From positions 1 through 43,847 of the forward strand of contig JAHFEJ010000019.1 in assembly GCA_023248535.1 (NCBI GenBank): 43,847 nt of DNA, written 5' to 3'. Position numbers and translations under genes: made by a program. Below the pieces are notes generated by a model. The model was given only the letters and a program-made list of their open reading frames with translations, ran no database searches and was not told the DNA's origin. Position 1 is the stretch's first letter. Each line of letters starts with the position of its first letter. Below are positions 20,970-29,333 of this stretch, in pieces. Origin of the DNA: Nitrospinales bacterium. Its GTDB lineage: Bacteria; Nitrospinota_A; UBA7883; JACRGQ01.

Positions 20970-21473
20970 TCAGAAGGACCTCGTCACCATCACGCCGGGG
21001 CGCATTTTGCCGCTCATCGTCTTCGTGTTTGAATAGGTGGATGTTTCACCGCCCGTCAGCGCGGTGGCGCAACGGATGGTATCCACAACCGTGTCCAGCG
21101 CCCGGCCGATCAGGCGGCGGCCGAAATCGCTTTTTTCCCGTGCGGTTTTTGCGGCGTTTTTAAGGCGGCCGCCGGCCGACAGCAGTTCCGCCTTCAATGC
21201 GCGCCCTTCCGGCGCGGCGGCGATTTCCGCCAGCGTAATAGTTATGGAGTCCCGTTTCATGGCGGCGGCTATTTCTTTCTGCAGCGCATTGCGGGCTTTG
21301 TCCGCGGCCAACAGGTTAACCGCCAGCTTTTGCTTTTCAACCATAAGCGTGGCGAGGCGGGGGAGGTCGCACGCCTGAACCGCAAGCTGTTCCATCTCGC
21401 AGTTGCGCGATAAGTCTTCGTAGAGGCGCACGGTATCCTCCAGCAATTCCAGCAGGCGGGCCGTGGCGTTCAC
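20970..21473 (-). CDS. flgN: FlgN-like flagellar export chaperone
   Basis: ~167-aa helical protein (LLELLEDTVRLYEDLSRNCEMEQLAVQACDL) directly upstream of flgK. Confidence 0.7.
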   Translation of the reverse strand: MNATARLLELLEDTVRLYEDLSRNCEMEQLAVQACDLPRLATLMVEKQKLAVNLLAADKARNALQKEIAAAMKRDSITITLAEIAAAPEGRALKAELLSAGGRLKNAAKTAREKSDFGRRLIGRALDTVVDTIRCATALTGGETSTYSNTKTMSGKMRPGVMVTRSF

Positions 21474-21826
21474 TTTATTGCTCCCATGTTCTTTTCAGCC
21501 TTTAATGAGGCGAGGTACGCTTTTGAAAAGGTGTTGTACAGGTTTTCAGCGATGCCGCTGCCACCGGTTTTCGCCATTTGTCCGGAAAGTTTGTCGTCCA
21601 TCATTCCTTTGTATATCTCTTCGGCGTTACCGCCGTTAAGATAACCGCCCTTCGGCACGGTTTTTCTCATGGCGTCCACAACCTGCTTCATGAAAAAACC
21701 CTCATATTCCTGCGAGAGGCCCTTCAGCTTGTCCAAATCCCTCTTTTGCGGCTCGGTAAGCCCTTCGGGCGCCGGCGCGAAGTGGGGCTTCTGGACCGGG
21801 CGGATGTTGCCCGTAATTCCGCTCAT
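21470..21826 (-). CDS. flgJ: Rod-binding protein, FlgJ N-terminal type (no muramidase domain)
   Basis: LKGLSQEYEGFFMKQVVDAMRKTVPKGGYLNGGNAEEIYKGMMDDKLSGQMAKTGGSGIAENLY. Confidence 0.9.
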   Translation of the reverse strand: MSGITGNIRPVQKPHFAPAPEGLTEPQKRDLDKLKGLSQEYEGFFMKQVVDAMRKTVPKGGYLNGGNAEEIYKGMMDDKLSGQMAKTGGSGIAENLYNTFSKAYLASLKAEKNMGAIK

Positions 21827-22956
21827 AAAATCTCCAACTCGGCGTTCAAGGCGCCCGAGGCATGCAATGAACGGAAGATCGCCACGAGATCCTGGGGCGA
21901 TACGCCCAAGGCGTTCAGCGCCGCGACCAGTTCGTTGATGCTGGTGTTTTTCTTCAGCATGTTTATTTTGCCCTTTTGGCCCTGTACCACAGGCGCGGCC
22001 GCCGCCGGTTCGGTTGCCGGGGCCATTTGGGATGAAACATCCACGGTGCGGCGGACTTGTAAAGTGATATCGGCGAACGAAATGGCGACATCATGTATCT
22101 CCACGTTGTCGCCGATCACCACCGTGCCGCTTTTTTCATCCAGCACCACGCGGGCCGGCATATCGCTGGTCACATTCAACACCTCTATCTCGCTCATGAA
22201 GCCGAAGGGGTTGGCCGCGAATTTCGATGGAACCTGCACTTCCACGGTGCCGGCATCCAGGCCGCGGGCGGTATCTTTGCCGTATTTTGTATTGACGGCG
22301 GCGACCACGGAAGACGCCGTGGTGAAATCCGGCTTGCTCAGCAGGATGTTAAACTGCGATTTTTGCGCGAAGTCGTTCGGCACTTCTTTTTCCACGATCG
22401 CTCCGTCCGCGATGATGCCGGTGGTCGGCACCAGTTCCACATTGCCCTTTTTACCGGGCTTGCGGGTAACGGCCAAAAGTCCTTGCGCCACGGCATATAC
22501 TTCGCCATTGGGGGCTTTCAGCGGGGTCATAAGCAGGGTGCCTCCTTCAAGGCTCTTTGCATCTCCCAGCGAGGAGACGGATACATCCAGCTTGGTTCCC
22601 GGCTTCGAGAAAGGGGGGAGCGCGGCGGTTACCATAACCGCGGCCACGTTCTCCACCTTCACGTCACGCAGGAAGCGGGTTTGCGATACCCCGATCTGCG
22701 GGCCGGTCAGTTGGCGGATGTCGACGGTGGTTCCCAGCCGCTTGAGCATTGCGATAAGCGTTTGCGCGGTGAATGGGGTCTTCGACGTGTGGTCGCCGCT
22801 GTTTTTCAGGCCGACCATCAGGCCGTAACCGATGAGCTGGTTTTGGCGCATGCCCTGTATATTGGAGATGTCCTTGATCCGCGATGCGTTGGCCGCGGCG
22901 GGGAAGGCCAGCAGGGCGGCTACCGCCGCCGCGCTTATGAGCTTTGTCATGTTCAT
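21823..22956 (-). CDS. flgI: Flagellar P-ring protein FlgI
   Basis: SRIKDISNIQGMRQNQLIGYGLMVGLKNSGD; GVSPQDLVAIFRSLHASGALNAELEIL. Confidence 0.96.
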   Translation of the reverse strand: MNMTKLISAAAVAALLAFPAAANASRIKDISNIQGMRQNQLIGYGLMVGLKNSGDHTSKTPFTAQTLIAMLKRLGTTVDIRQLTGPQIGVSQTRFLRDVKVENVAAVMVTAALPPFSKPGTKLDVSVSSLGDAKSLEGGTLLMTPLKAPNGEVYAVAQGLLAVTRKPGKKGNVELVPTTGIIADGAIVEKEVPNDFAQKSQFNILLSKPDFTTASSVVAAVNTKYGKDTARGLDAGTVEVQVPSKFAANPFGFMSEIEVLNVTSDMPARVVLDEKSGTVVIGDNVEIHDVAISFADITLQVRRTVDVSSQMAPATEPAAAAPVVQGQKGKINMLKKNTSINELVAALNALGVSPQDLVAIFRSLHASGALNAELEIL

Positions 22957-22968
22957 GTCAGCCTTCCT

Positions 22969-23625
22969 TTAAAAGGGCCAGATTTTCTTGAACAGCGATG
23001 TGGCCCATCCGCCATTGTTGGAGTTGTCAAGATCGCCCACGCCGTCATACTGGATTTCGGAGTTGGCGATCTTTGTGGACATGATCGAGTTGTCGAAATT
23101 GATGTCTTCCTGCCGCACAACGCCGGTAATGTGAATGAACTGGTCTTCGTTGTTGATCTTCATTTTCCGGCGTCCTTCGATCTTCATGTTCCCGTTGGTG
23201 AATACTTCCATCACCATGACGGAGATGGTGGCGGTGAGCGCGTCGTTCCGGCCGCTGCTTCCTGTGCCGCGGTAATCTTCGCCGCCCCCAAGGGCGATAT
23301 TGGTCGCGGGAGAGGTGCCACCGGTGGAAATACCGATGGAGTTCTGTGTTCTGCTGGTGGTGGTGTTGGTGGTGGTGTTTAACGCCTTCACGCTTTCCAC
23401 CAGATAGACGGTGACGATGTCCCCCACGCGCAACGCCTTGTTATCGGCGAAAAGCATGTTTGGGCCGTTCTGGCCGGGCCAGAGCGAGCCTTCGGTGGAG
23501 GTCGTCTTCACCGGTTCCGGATCGGGAACGATCATGGTGGGTATCTGTTTTCCCGCGCAGGCGGAAAGTCCACCGAGAAGAATGGCCGCCAGCAGCGCCG
23601 TTTTCAGGTTCCTGTTCATCGCCAA
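22969..23625 (-). CDS. flgH: Flagellar L-ring lipoprotein FlgH
   Basis: Lipobox LSACAG; SLWPGQNGPNMLFADNKALRVGDIVTV; MKIEGRRKMKINNEDQFIHITGVVR. Confidence 0.95.
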   Translation of the reverse strand: MAMNRNLKTALLAAILLGGLSACAGKQIPTMIVPDPEPVKTTSTEGSLWPGQNGPNMLFADNKALRVGDIVTVYLVESVKALNTTTNTTTSRTQNSIGISTGGTSPATNIALGGGEDYRGTGSSGRNDALTATISVMVMEVFTNGNMKIEGRRKMKINNEDQFIHITGVVRQEDINFDNSIMSTKIANSEIQYDGVGDLDNSNNGGWATSLFKKIWPF

Positions 23626-23637
23626 CTCCTTGTTACC

Positions 23638-24384
23638 TTAAAAATTCACCTGTACCGTGCCCGCGTCCACCACCTTGCCGAACAGCCTTTTGTTCGACCG
23701 GAGGTTAAGCACCGGTATCAGTTCGCCTATGCTGCCGTCTTTTTTTGCGACCCCGCGGGTGGTCAGCTTTACCTCGCTGTTTTCCGCCACCAACAGAACG
23801 AGGTCGCCGGCCTTTACATCCACCCCCTTGGCCAGGTTGGCTTTCGCCACCGGGCGGTTTGGCTGGATGTTCCGTTCAGCCACTTGACCTACTGCTTCTG
23901 CAAGGTCCGTGCAAAAATCGGTTGCCGCGCCGTGGAGATTCATTTTTTCCATCCGGAGCATCCCCTCCGTGATGGTGGTTCCTTTAGGAATCCGCTCGGT
24001 GGCCACCGCCACTTCCGCCTGTATCTCAACTCTGGCTGATACATTTATCTTCTTGATTTCATTGTCGTTGCTGTAGAAGGTCGCCTCTCCGATCACATTT
24101 TCCATCCCCTTGGAGGCGCGGAGCACGGTAAACCGGTAGTCGTCGAATTTCGCGGGGATATTTTCATTGCCGGAAACGCTAATGTTTAAAATGCGGTACT
24201 CCGATACGGTATCTGAAAGCGCCGATGCAAGGTATTCGCCGATGGATTTTTCAAAAAATGCGGCAGTTTTTGCATCCGAGGCGGCAGAAATTTCCCGCCG
24301 CTCAACCGCTTCCCCACGCCCCGCCGCCAGCAGAACCAGCAGTAGGGCCGCGCCGGTCAAACACCCTCCGAAGTTCTTAATCAT
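23638..24384 (-). CDS. flgA: Flagellar P-ring assembly chaperone FlgA
   Basis: Signal peptide, SAF-like region (VATERIPKGTTITEGMLRMEKMNL...), C-terminal LNLRSNKRLFGKVVDAGTVQV. Confidence 0.88.
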   Translation of the reverse strand: MIKNFGGCLTGAALLLVLLAAGRGEAVERREISAASDAKTAAFFEKSIGEYLASALSDTVSEYRILNISVSGNENIPAKFDDYRFTVLRASKGMENVIGEATFYSNDNEIKKINVSARVEIQAEVAVATERIPKGTTITEGMLRMEKMNLHGAATDFCTDLAEAVGQVAERNIQPNRPVAKANLAKGVDVKAGDLVLLVAENSEVKLTTRGVAKKDGSIGELIPVLNLRSNKRLFGKVVDAGTVQVNF

Positions 24385-24389
24385 GGCAA

Positions 24390-25178
24390 TTACCGTTTCG
24401 TGTTGTTGGCGGTCTGGAGCATTTCATCAGAGGTGGTTATCGCTTTTGAGTTAAGCTCGTAAGCCCGCTGGGCGAGGATCATGTTGGTAAGCTCTTCCAC
24501 CACATTGACGTTGGATGATTCGATGAAACCCTGTTGCACCTGTCCCATCTCGTTAGAGCCGGGATTGGCTATTGTCGGAGTGCCGGAGGCCGCGGTTTCT
24601 TTGTAGAGTCCGCGCCCGACCGAGACAAGCCCCGCCGGGTTGATGAAGTTGGCCACTTCTATCTGGCCCACCACGGTGGCGACGGTTTGGCCCGGCTGCA
24701 TCACCGATACCTGGCCGGTGGCGGCGATGCTCACATTTATCGCGTCCTGCGGGATGGTGATCGGCGGCTCCATCGGTTCGCCGTCGGCCGTCACCAGCTG
24801 TCCGGCGCTATCAAGACGGAACGCCCCCATGCGGCTGTAGGCCGTGGTGCCGTCCGGCTGAAGCACCTGAAAGAATCCTTTTCCCTGAATGGCCATATCC
24901 AGCTCGTTGCCGGTCTGCTGGAAATCCCCTTGCGAGAAGAGTTTCGATACGGCCGAAAGTCTCGAGCCCATGCCGACCTGAATGCCTGTCGGCACCTGGC
25001 TGCCGGTGGGCGTTTCCGTGCCGGGCATCCGCATCGTGTGGTACAGAAGGTCCTGGAATTCGGGGCGGCTGCGCTTGAAGCCCATGGTGCCCACGTTGGC
25101 CAGGTTGTTTGAAATAACGTTGATGTTTTCCTGCATCGCGCCCATGCCGGTCGCGGCGGTGTAAAGCGAGCGAATCAT
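24390..25178 (-). CDS. flgG: Flagellar distal rod protein FlgG
   Basis: MIRSLYTAATGMGAMQENINVISNNLANVGTMGFKRSRPEFQDLLY; VNVVEELTNMILAQRAYELNSKAITTSDEMLQTANN. Confidence 0.97.
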   Translation of the reverse strand: MIRSLYTAATGMGAMQENINVISNNLANVGTMGFKRSRPEFQDLLYHTMRMPGTETPTGSQVPTGIQVGMGSRLSAVSKLFSQGDFQQTGNELDMAIQGKGFFQVLQPDGTTAYSRMGAFRLDSAGQLVTADGEPMEPPITIPQDAINVSIAATGQVSVMQPGQTVATVVGQIEVANFINPAGLVSVGRGLYKETAASGTPTIANPGSNEMGQVQQGFIESSNVNVVEELTNMILAQRAYELNSKAITTSDEMLQTANNTKR

Positions 25179-25202
25179 AGCGGTTCTCCTTTAATAAATT
25201 CG

Positions 25203-25973
25203 TTATGGCCGGGCTACATCAGTGATGAGCCGGGTTGTCATGTCGTCATTCGAGTGAATCGTTTTTTGAAATGCTTCATAGGTGCGCAAGGCGGTGATCA
25301 TCCGGGTCATCTCCACCACCGGGTTGATGTTGGAAGCCTCAAGATACCCCTGCCTCACCTGAGCGGCCGGTGGCGCCGGTTCCATCCCGTCGGCAGCCAC
25401 GAAAAACCCCTGTCCCGATTTTTTCAATTGGGTCCGGTCGGCAAAATCAACAATTTTAAGTTGGTCGGTTCCCCCGCCGGAGACGGTTATCTGCCCGTCT
25501 TCCCGCACCGAGAACTCTTCGTTTCCCACGGTGATCGGGCTGCCGCGCTGGCCCAGCACCTTATAGCCGTCAGCCGTGACCAGTTGGCCCGCGGAGTCGA
25601 TCTTGAAAGCGCCGCCGCGGGTATAACGTTCCCCCATCGGCGTTTCCACCGCCATGAATCCCCCGCCGTCAAGCGCGATATCGAAGGTATTGCCGGTCTT
25701 TTGCAATGGGCCCTGTTCAAAATTGGTGTAGCTTTGCGAACTGAACATATAGGCGGTGTCATCCGTTTTGTTTCCCATGATGCCCGCCTTGATCTCATCC
25801 GAAGTCGGCGCGGCCGCGCCGGGCGCTTCCGTTTTATGGAGGTATGTTTGGAAAAGCATGCGATCCGCCTTGAAGCCCGATGTATTCATGTTCGCCATGT
25901 TGTTGGCGATGATGTCCATCGCCCGCTCTTGGGCAAGGCTGCCGCTGGTTGCCACGTATATCCCTTTATTCAA
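25203..25973 (-). CDS. flgF: Flagellar basal-body rod protein FlgF-like
   Basis: MNKGIYVATSGSLAQERAMDIIANNMANMNTSGFKADR; C-terminal VEMTRMITALRTYEAFQKTI. Confidence 0.88.
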   Translation of the reverse strand: MNKGIYVATSGSLAQERAMDIIANNMANMNTSGFKADRMLFQTYLHKTEAPGAAAPTSDEIKAGIMGNKTDDTAYMFSSQSYTNFEQGPLQKTGNTFDIALDGGGFMAVETPMGERYTRGGAFKIDSAGQLVTADGYKVLGQRGSPITVGNEEFSVREDGQITVSGGGTDQLKIVDFADRTQLKKSGQGFFVAADGMEPAPPAAQVRQGYLEASNINPVVEMTRMITALRTYEAFQKTIHSNDDMTTRLITDVARP

Positions 25974-26014
25974 AGCATCCTCCTGTCAAAATTTCCAACT
26001 CCACTGTTAGTTAA

Positions 26015-26030
26015 TTCAAGAGCTGTGCCA
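26015..26030 (-). promoter_or_regulatory. Candidate sigma54 promoter of the flg operon
   Basis: Minus strand TGGCACAGCTCTTGAA, one mismatch to TGGCACRNNNNTTGCW, about 40 nt upstream of flgF. Confidence 0.5.
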
Positions 26031-26238
26031 TAACGCCATTCCTTCGTGCAGCTTTCCCGTTTTAGCGTTACTAAAGGCATTGTTTTATAGGGTTATAAAA
26101 CTGTTGGGCGGGCATCAGAGGGGGGATGGCCTATCTTCACCCAATATCTATCGGGAAGAGGGACGGCGTCAGATAAGGCATTATTTTCCCCAAACCGTCA
26201 AAGCTCCCCACAGGGTCATATATAATTGTCGTTGCCAT

Positions 26239-27477
26239 ATGAATTACATGAGAAGGCTCTCTTTCGAGCGTAAGGCCGCCGCCCTATTTGTCCTTTTTTT
26301 TGCCGTTGCCGCGGCTTTTGTGCCCGGAGAACGCCGCAGTGTCTATCAGGTATACGATGTTGGCACCCGGTCCGTCATCATAGGGATGAATCCCTACCCC
26401 TCCACCGATTGGCAGGTTTCCCAACCAATACCGGTAGCGCGTTTCGACTGCAGCCCCACTTTTGCCTATTTCTTTTCCCCTTTTTCCACCCATCATGGGC
26501 TGGGGCCGGAGGCGGGCGGTTATGCGTGGGTGATGCTGAATTTCCTGACCTTCATGGCGGGGGTGTGGGCTTTGTTCAGTCTTGTCGACGGCGAACAGAA
26601 ACTGTTGCGGAAAAAATGGTTCCTTCTCGCGTTGCTCCTGCTGGCCGGTGAAATGCCCGGTTCGGTTATGAATGCGCACAATAATGCGTTTATAACCGGC
26701 CTGATGATGCTGGGGACGGGTATCTATATGCGGGGATACAAAGGATGGGCGGCCCTGTTATTGGCGGCGGGGACAAATTTCAAGCTGTTCCCGCTGGCGA
26801 TGGCGTTGTTCCTCGGCCTCGATTTCGGCTTGGGTTTCATTGCCGGTTTTGCCGCTATTGCCGGGGCGCTTTTTTTTCTTCCCGTTCCGATCATGGGAAG
26901 CGCCTCCTACGGAGCCATGTTGGCGGGCTGGTTTGATATTGTGGTGAACGAGCCGCTTAACGCCGCCTATCTCGGTCTGGAACCGGCCCTCCGGTATTAC
27001 GGTTTTCAAATCGCTTCCGCCGAATTCGTGTTTTTCACGCTGGCCAACGCCGGGGCGCTGGCCTTGGCCTCGTATCACCTTCTCAAAAAGGATCGCGGCG
27101 AGTTTATACGGCTTATTATGCCGGCGTTGCTTGGTTTTATCGTCCTGTTCAACCGGCGGGCCGAAAGCCAGAGTTTCATCACCATCGCGCCAGTGTTCAT
27201 TTTTATGCTGCACGCCGCGCTGCGTTCACGCGAAGAGGGGGACGATGCCGGATTCCGCGCCAATGTCCTGTTCATCGTCGCCGGATGGCTGCTCATCTGG
27301 TGGGGTTACGGCCCCTTTTCTTCCCCCATATTCCATGCGACGGCCGAGATGTGGCGGTTCAAAACGCTGGGCGCCGTTCTGATGTATCTCTGGGCATGGG
27401 CCAGGATTGTTATGCACTTCGCCGACAAGATGCAGGCCGAAGGGACGGTCATCCCGGTGGCTGGCACGGCCCAATAG
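26239..27477 (+). CDS. Polytopic membrane protein, GT87/DUF2029-like glycosyltransferase
   Basis: Many TM segments; NAHNNAFITGLMMLG and TNFKLFPLAMALF resemble GT87-type proteins. Confidence 0.65.
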   Translation: MNYMRRLSFERKAAALFVLFFAVAAAFVPGERRSVYQVYDVGTRSVIIGMNPYPSTDWQVSQPIPVARFDCSPTFAYFFSPFSTHHGLGPEAGGYAWVMLNFLTFMAGVWALFSLVDGEQKLLRKKWFLLALLLLAGEMPGSVMNAHNNAFITGLMMLGTGIYMRGYKGWAALLLAAGTNFKLFPLAMALFLGLDFGLGFIAGFAAIAGALFFLPVPIMGSASYGAMLAGWFDIVVNEPLNAAYLGLEPALRYYGFQIASAEFVFFTLANAGALALASYHLLKKDRGEFIRLIMPALLGFIVLFNRRAESQSFITIAPVFIFMLHAALRSREEGDDAGFRANVLFIVAGWLLIWWGYGPFSSPIFHATAEMWRFKTLGAVLMYLWAWARIVMHFADKMQAEGTVIPVAGTAQ

Positions 27478-27636
27478 CGGGCGGCCGTCTTAGCGGGAAG
27501 TTCCCGTTTATCTCCCGCACCCCGGCACCGCTTCCACCAAGGGCCGCTCGGAGTATAATAGCCGCATGGTTTTACTCCCCTTTGAGTGGCGTATGGCAGT
27601 TGTCCCGGTTCTATATCCCGCTCCGGTGAAGCGTTC

Positions 27637-28425
27637 ATGAAAACCCCGGATTTCGCCCGGTTTTCACAGACCCTGAAAAAAGCCAAGCTGCGCCTTTTAA
27701 AAATGCACTTTGAAAGCGGCATCGGCCATATCGGCGGGAATCTTTCGTCGCTCGACGCGATGCTTTTGCTCCACACGCAGGTAATGCAACAAGACGATCT
27801 TTTCGTTCTTTCCAAGGGGCACTCGGCCGGGGCGCTCTACGTCACGCTCTGGGCGGCCGGTCAACTTTCCGATGACGATCTTCAGCAATTTCACAAAGAC
27901 AACACAAGGCTCCCCGGCCACCCGGTGGGGGGGTGGCACCCCGGCATCCGTTTTTCCACCGGCAGCCTGGGCCACGGCCTCGGCCTCGCGGCGGGGGCGG
28001 CCATGGCCCGCCGCCTGCAAAAGAACAACGCGCCGGTCTACTGCCTCACGTCCGACGGCGAGTGGAACGAAGGTTCCAATTGGGAGTCGGCTCTCTTCAT
28101 CGCCCACCACAACCTGCATCGTGTCACCATCCTGATAGACCGCAACGATCTGCAGGGGTTTGGCCGCACGGGTGAGGTGGCGAACATGGAGCCGTTTGGC
28201 GACAAGTTCCGGGCCTTCGGTTTTGACGTGTTGAATATTGACGGCCACGACCCGCGGGAATTGCATCGCGCGCTGGAACAGCAGGATGGCTTGCCAAAAG
28301 CGGTTATCATGCGGACGGTGAAAGGGCGCGGCGTTTCCTTCATGGAAGACAAAATGGAATGGCACTACCTGCCGATGACGAAAGAGCAGTATCAGCAGGC
28401 GGTGGATGAGGTGGAGCGCGCATGA
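27637..28425 (+). CDS. Transketolase, N-terminal (thiamine-PP binding) subunit
   Basis: GGNLSSLDAMLLLH, SKGHSAGALY, STGSLGHGLGLAAGAA, SDGEWNEGSNWES. Confidence 0.94.
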   Translation: MKTPDFARFSQTLKKAKLRLLKMHFESGIGHIGGNLSSLDAMLLLHTQVMQQDDLFVLSKGHSAGALYVTLWAAGQLSDDDLQQFHKDNTRLPGHPVGGWHPGIRFSTGSLGHGLGLAAGAAMARRLQKNNAPVYCLTSDGEWNEGSNWESALFIAHHNLHRVTILIDRNDLQGFGRTGEVANMEPFGDKFRAFGFDVLNIDGHDPRELHRALEQQDGLPKAVIMRTVKGRGVSFMEDKMEWHYLPMTKEQYQQAVDEVERA

Positions 28426-29333
28426 GAAACGCCGTCTGTCAGGCCCTGGTCGCCCTCTCGCAACGCCGCCGGTTCGCTTTTCTCACCGGCGATCTCGGTT
28501 TTATGGCGCTGGAACCGCTGCGCGAGGCGATGGGGGAACTGTTCATCAACGCCGGTGTGGCGGAGCAGAACATGGTCTCGGTGGCGGCGGGGATGGCCAG
28601 CGAGGGGCTTCCCGCGTGGGTCTACAGCATCGCGCCGTTCGCCTATGCCCGCCCGTTCGAGCAGATACGGAACGATGTCTGTTCCCACCGGCTTAATGTG
28701 AAAATTGCCGGTAACGGAGGGGGCTACGCCTACGGCTCAATGGGGGCGACGCACCACGCGCTGGAGGATTATGGCGCGATGCTTTGCCTGCCGCACATGC
28801 GGGCCTATGTCCCCGCGTTCGGTCTGGATGTCGCGCCGATTGTGGACAAAATGGCCGATACGCCATCGCCCGGCTACCTCCGGCTTGGCCGCTGCGAAAA
28901 ACCGGCGGGGTTTGAACTCCCCCCGTATGCGGGATGGCGCAAAATACTTTCCGGCGCCGGGCCGGTGATCGCCGCCATCGGCCCCATCGCCGGCGGCTTT
29001 ATCGGCAAGCTTGCCGCGATGGATGAACAAAAGCGCCCCGCGCTTTGGGTGGTTTCGGAACTGCCGCTTGAGCACAATCCGCCGCCAGCCGGATTTGCGG
29101 CGGATGTGAAAAAAAGCGGCGGGCTATATGTAGTGGAAGAACATTCCGCGCATGGCGGCTTGGGCGAGGCATTGGCCAGGGTGTTGGCCCTGGCTGGCGG
29201 AATCCCCCCCCGGTTCGGCCACTTTCACGCGAAGGGATACCTGTCGGGCCGGTTCGGTTCGCAGCAGTTTCACCGCAAAGAATGCGGGATTGACGCCGAT
29301 ACCGCTCTCGGCGTCATAATGGAAGGACGATGA
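28422..29333 (+). CDS. Transketolase, C-terminal/central (pyrimidine-binding) subunit
   Basis: LTGDLGF, NAGVAEQNMVSVAAGMASEG, YAYGSMGATHHALEDYGAM; ATGA overlap with the N-subunit gene. Confidence 0.93.
   Translation: MRNAVCQALVALSQRRRFAFLTGDLGFMALEPLREAMGELFINAGVAEQNMVSVAAGMASEGLPAWVYSIAPFAYARPFEQIRNDVCSHRLNVKIAGNGGGYAYGSMGATHHALEDYGAMLCLPHMRAYVPAFGLDVAPIVDKMADTPSPGYLRLGRCEKPAGFELPPYAGWRKILSGAGPVIAAIGPIAGGFIGKLAAMDEQKRPALWVVSELPLEHNPPPAGFAADVKKSGGLYVVEEHSAHGGLGEALARVLALAGGIPPRFGHFHAKGYLSGRFGSQQFHRKECGIDADTALGVIMEGR

Noticed and set aside
21470-21826. FlgJ as a truncated pseudogene lacking its muramidase domain
   Set aside because: Single-domain rod-binding FlgJ proteins are normal in many bacteria; the ORF is intact and coupled to its neighbours.
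27462-27477. TGGCACGGCCCAATAG as a sigma54 site
   Set aside because: Has TGGCACG but no TTGC at the -12 position, and lies in the 3' end of a coding region.
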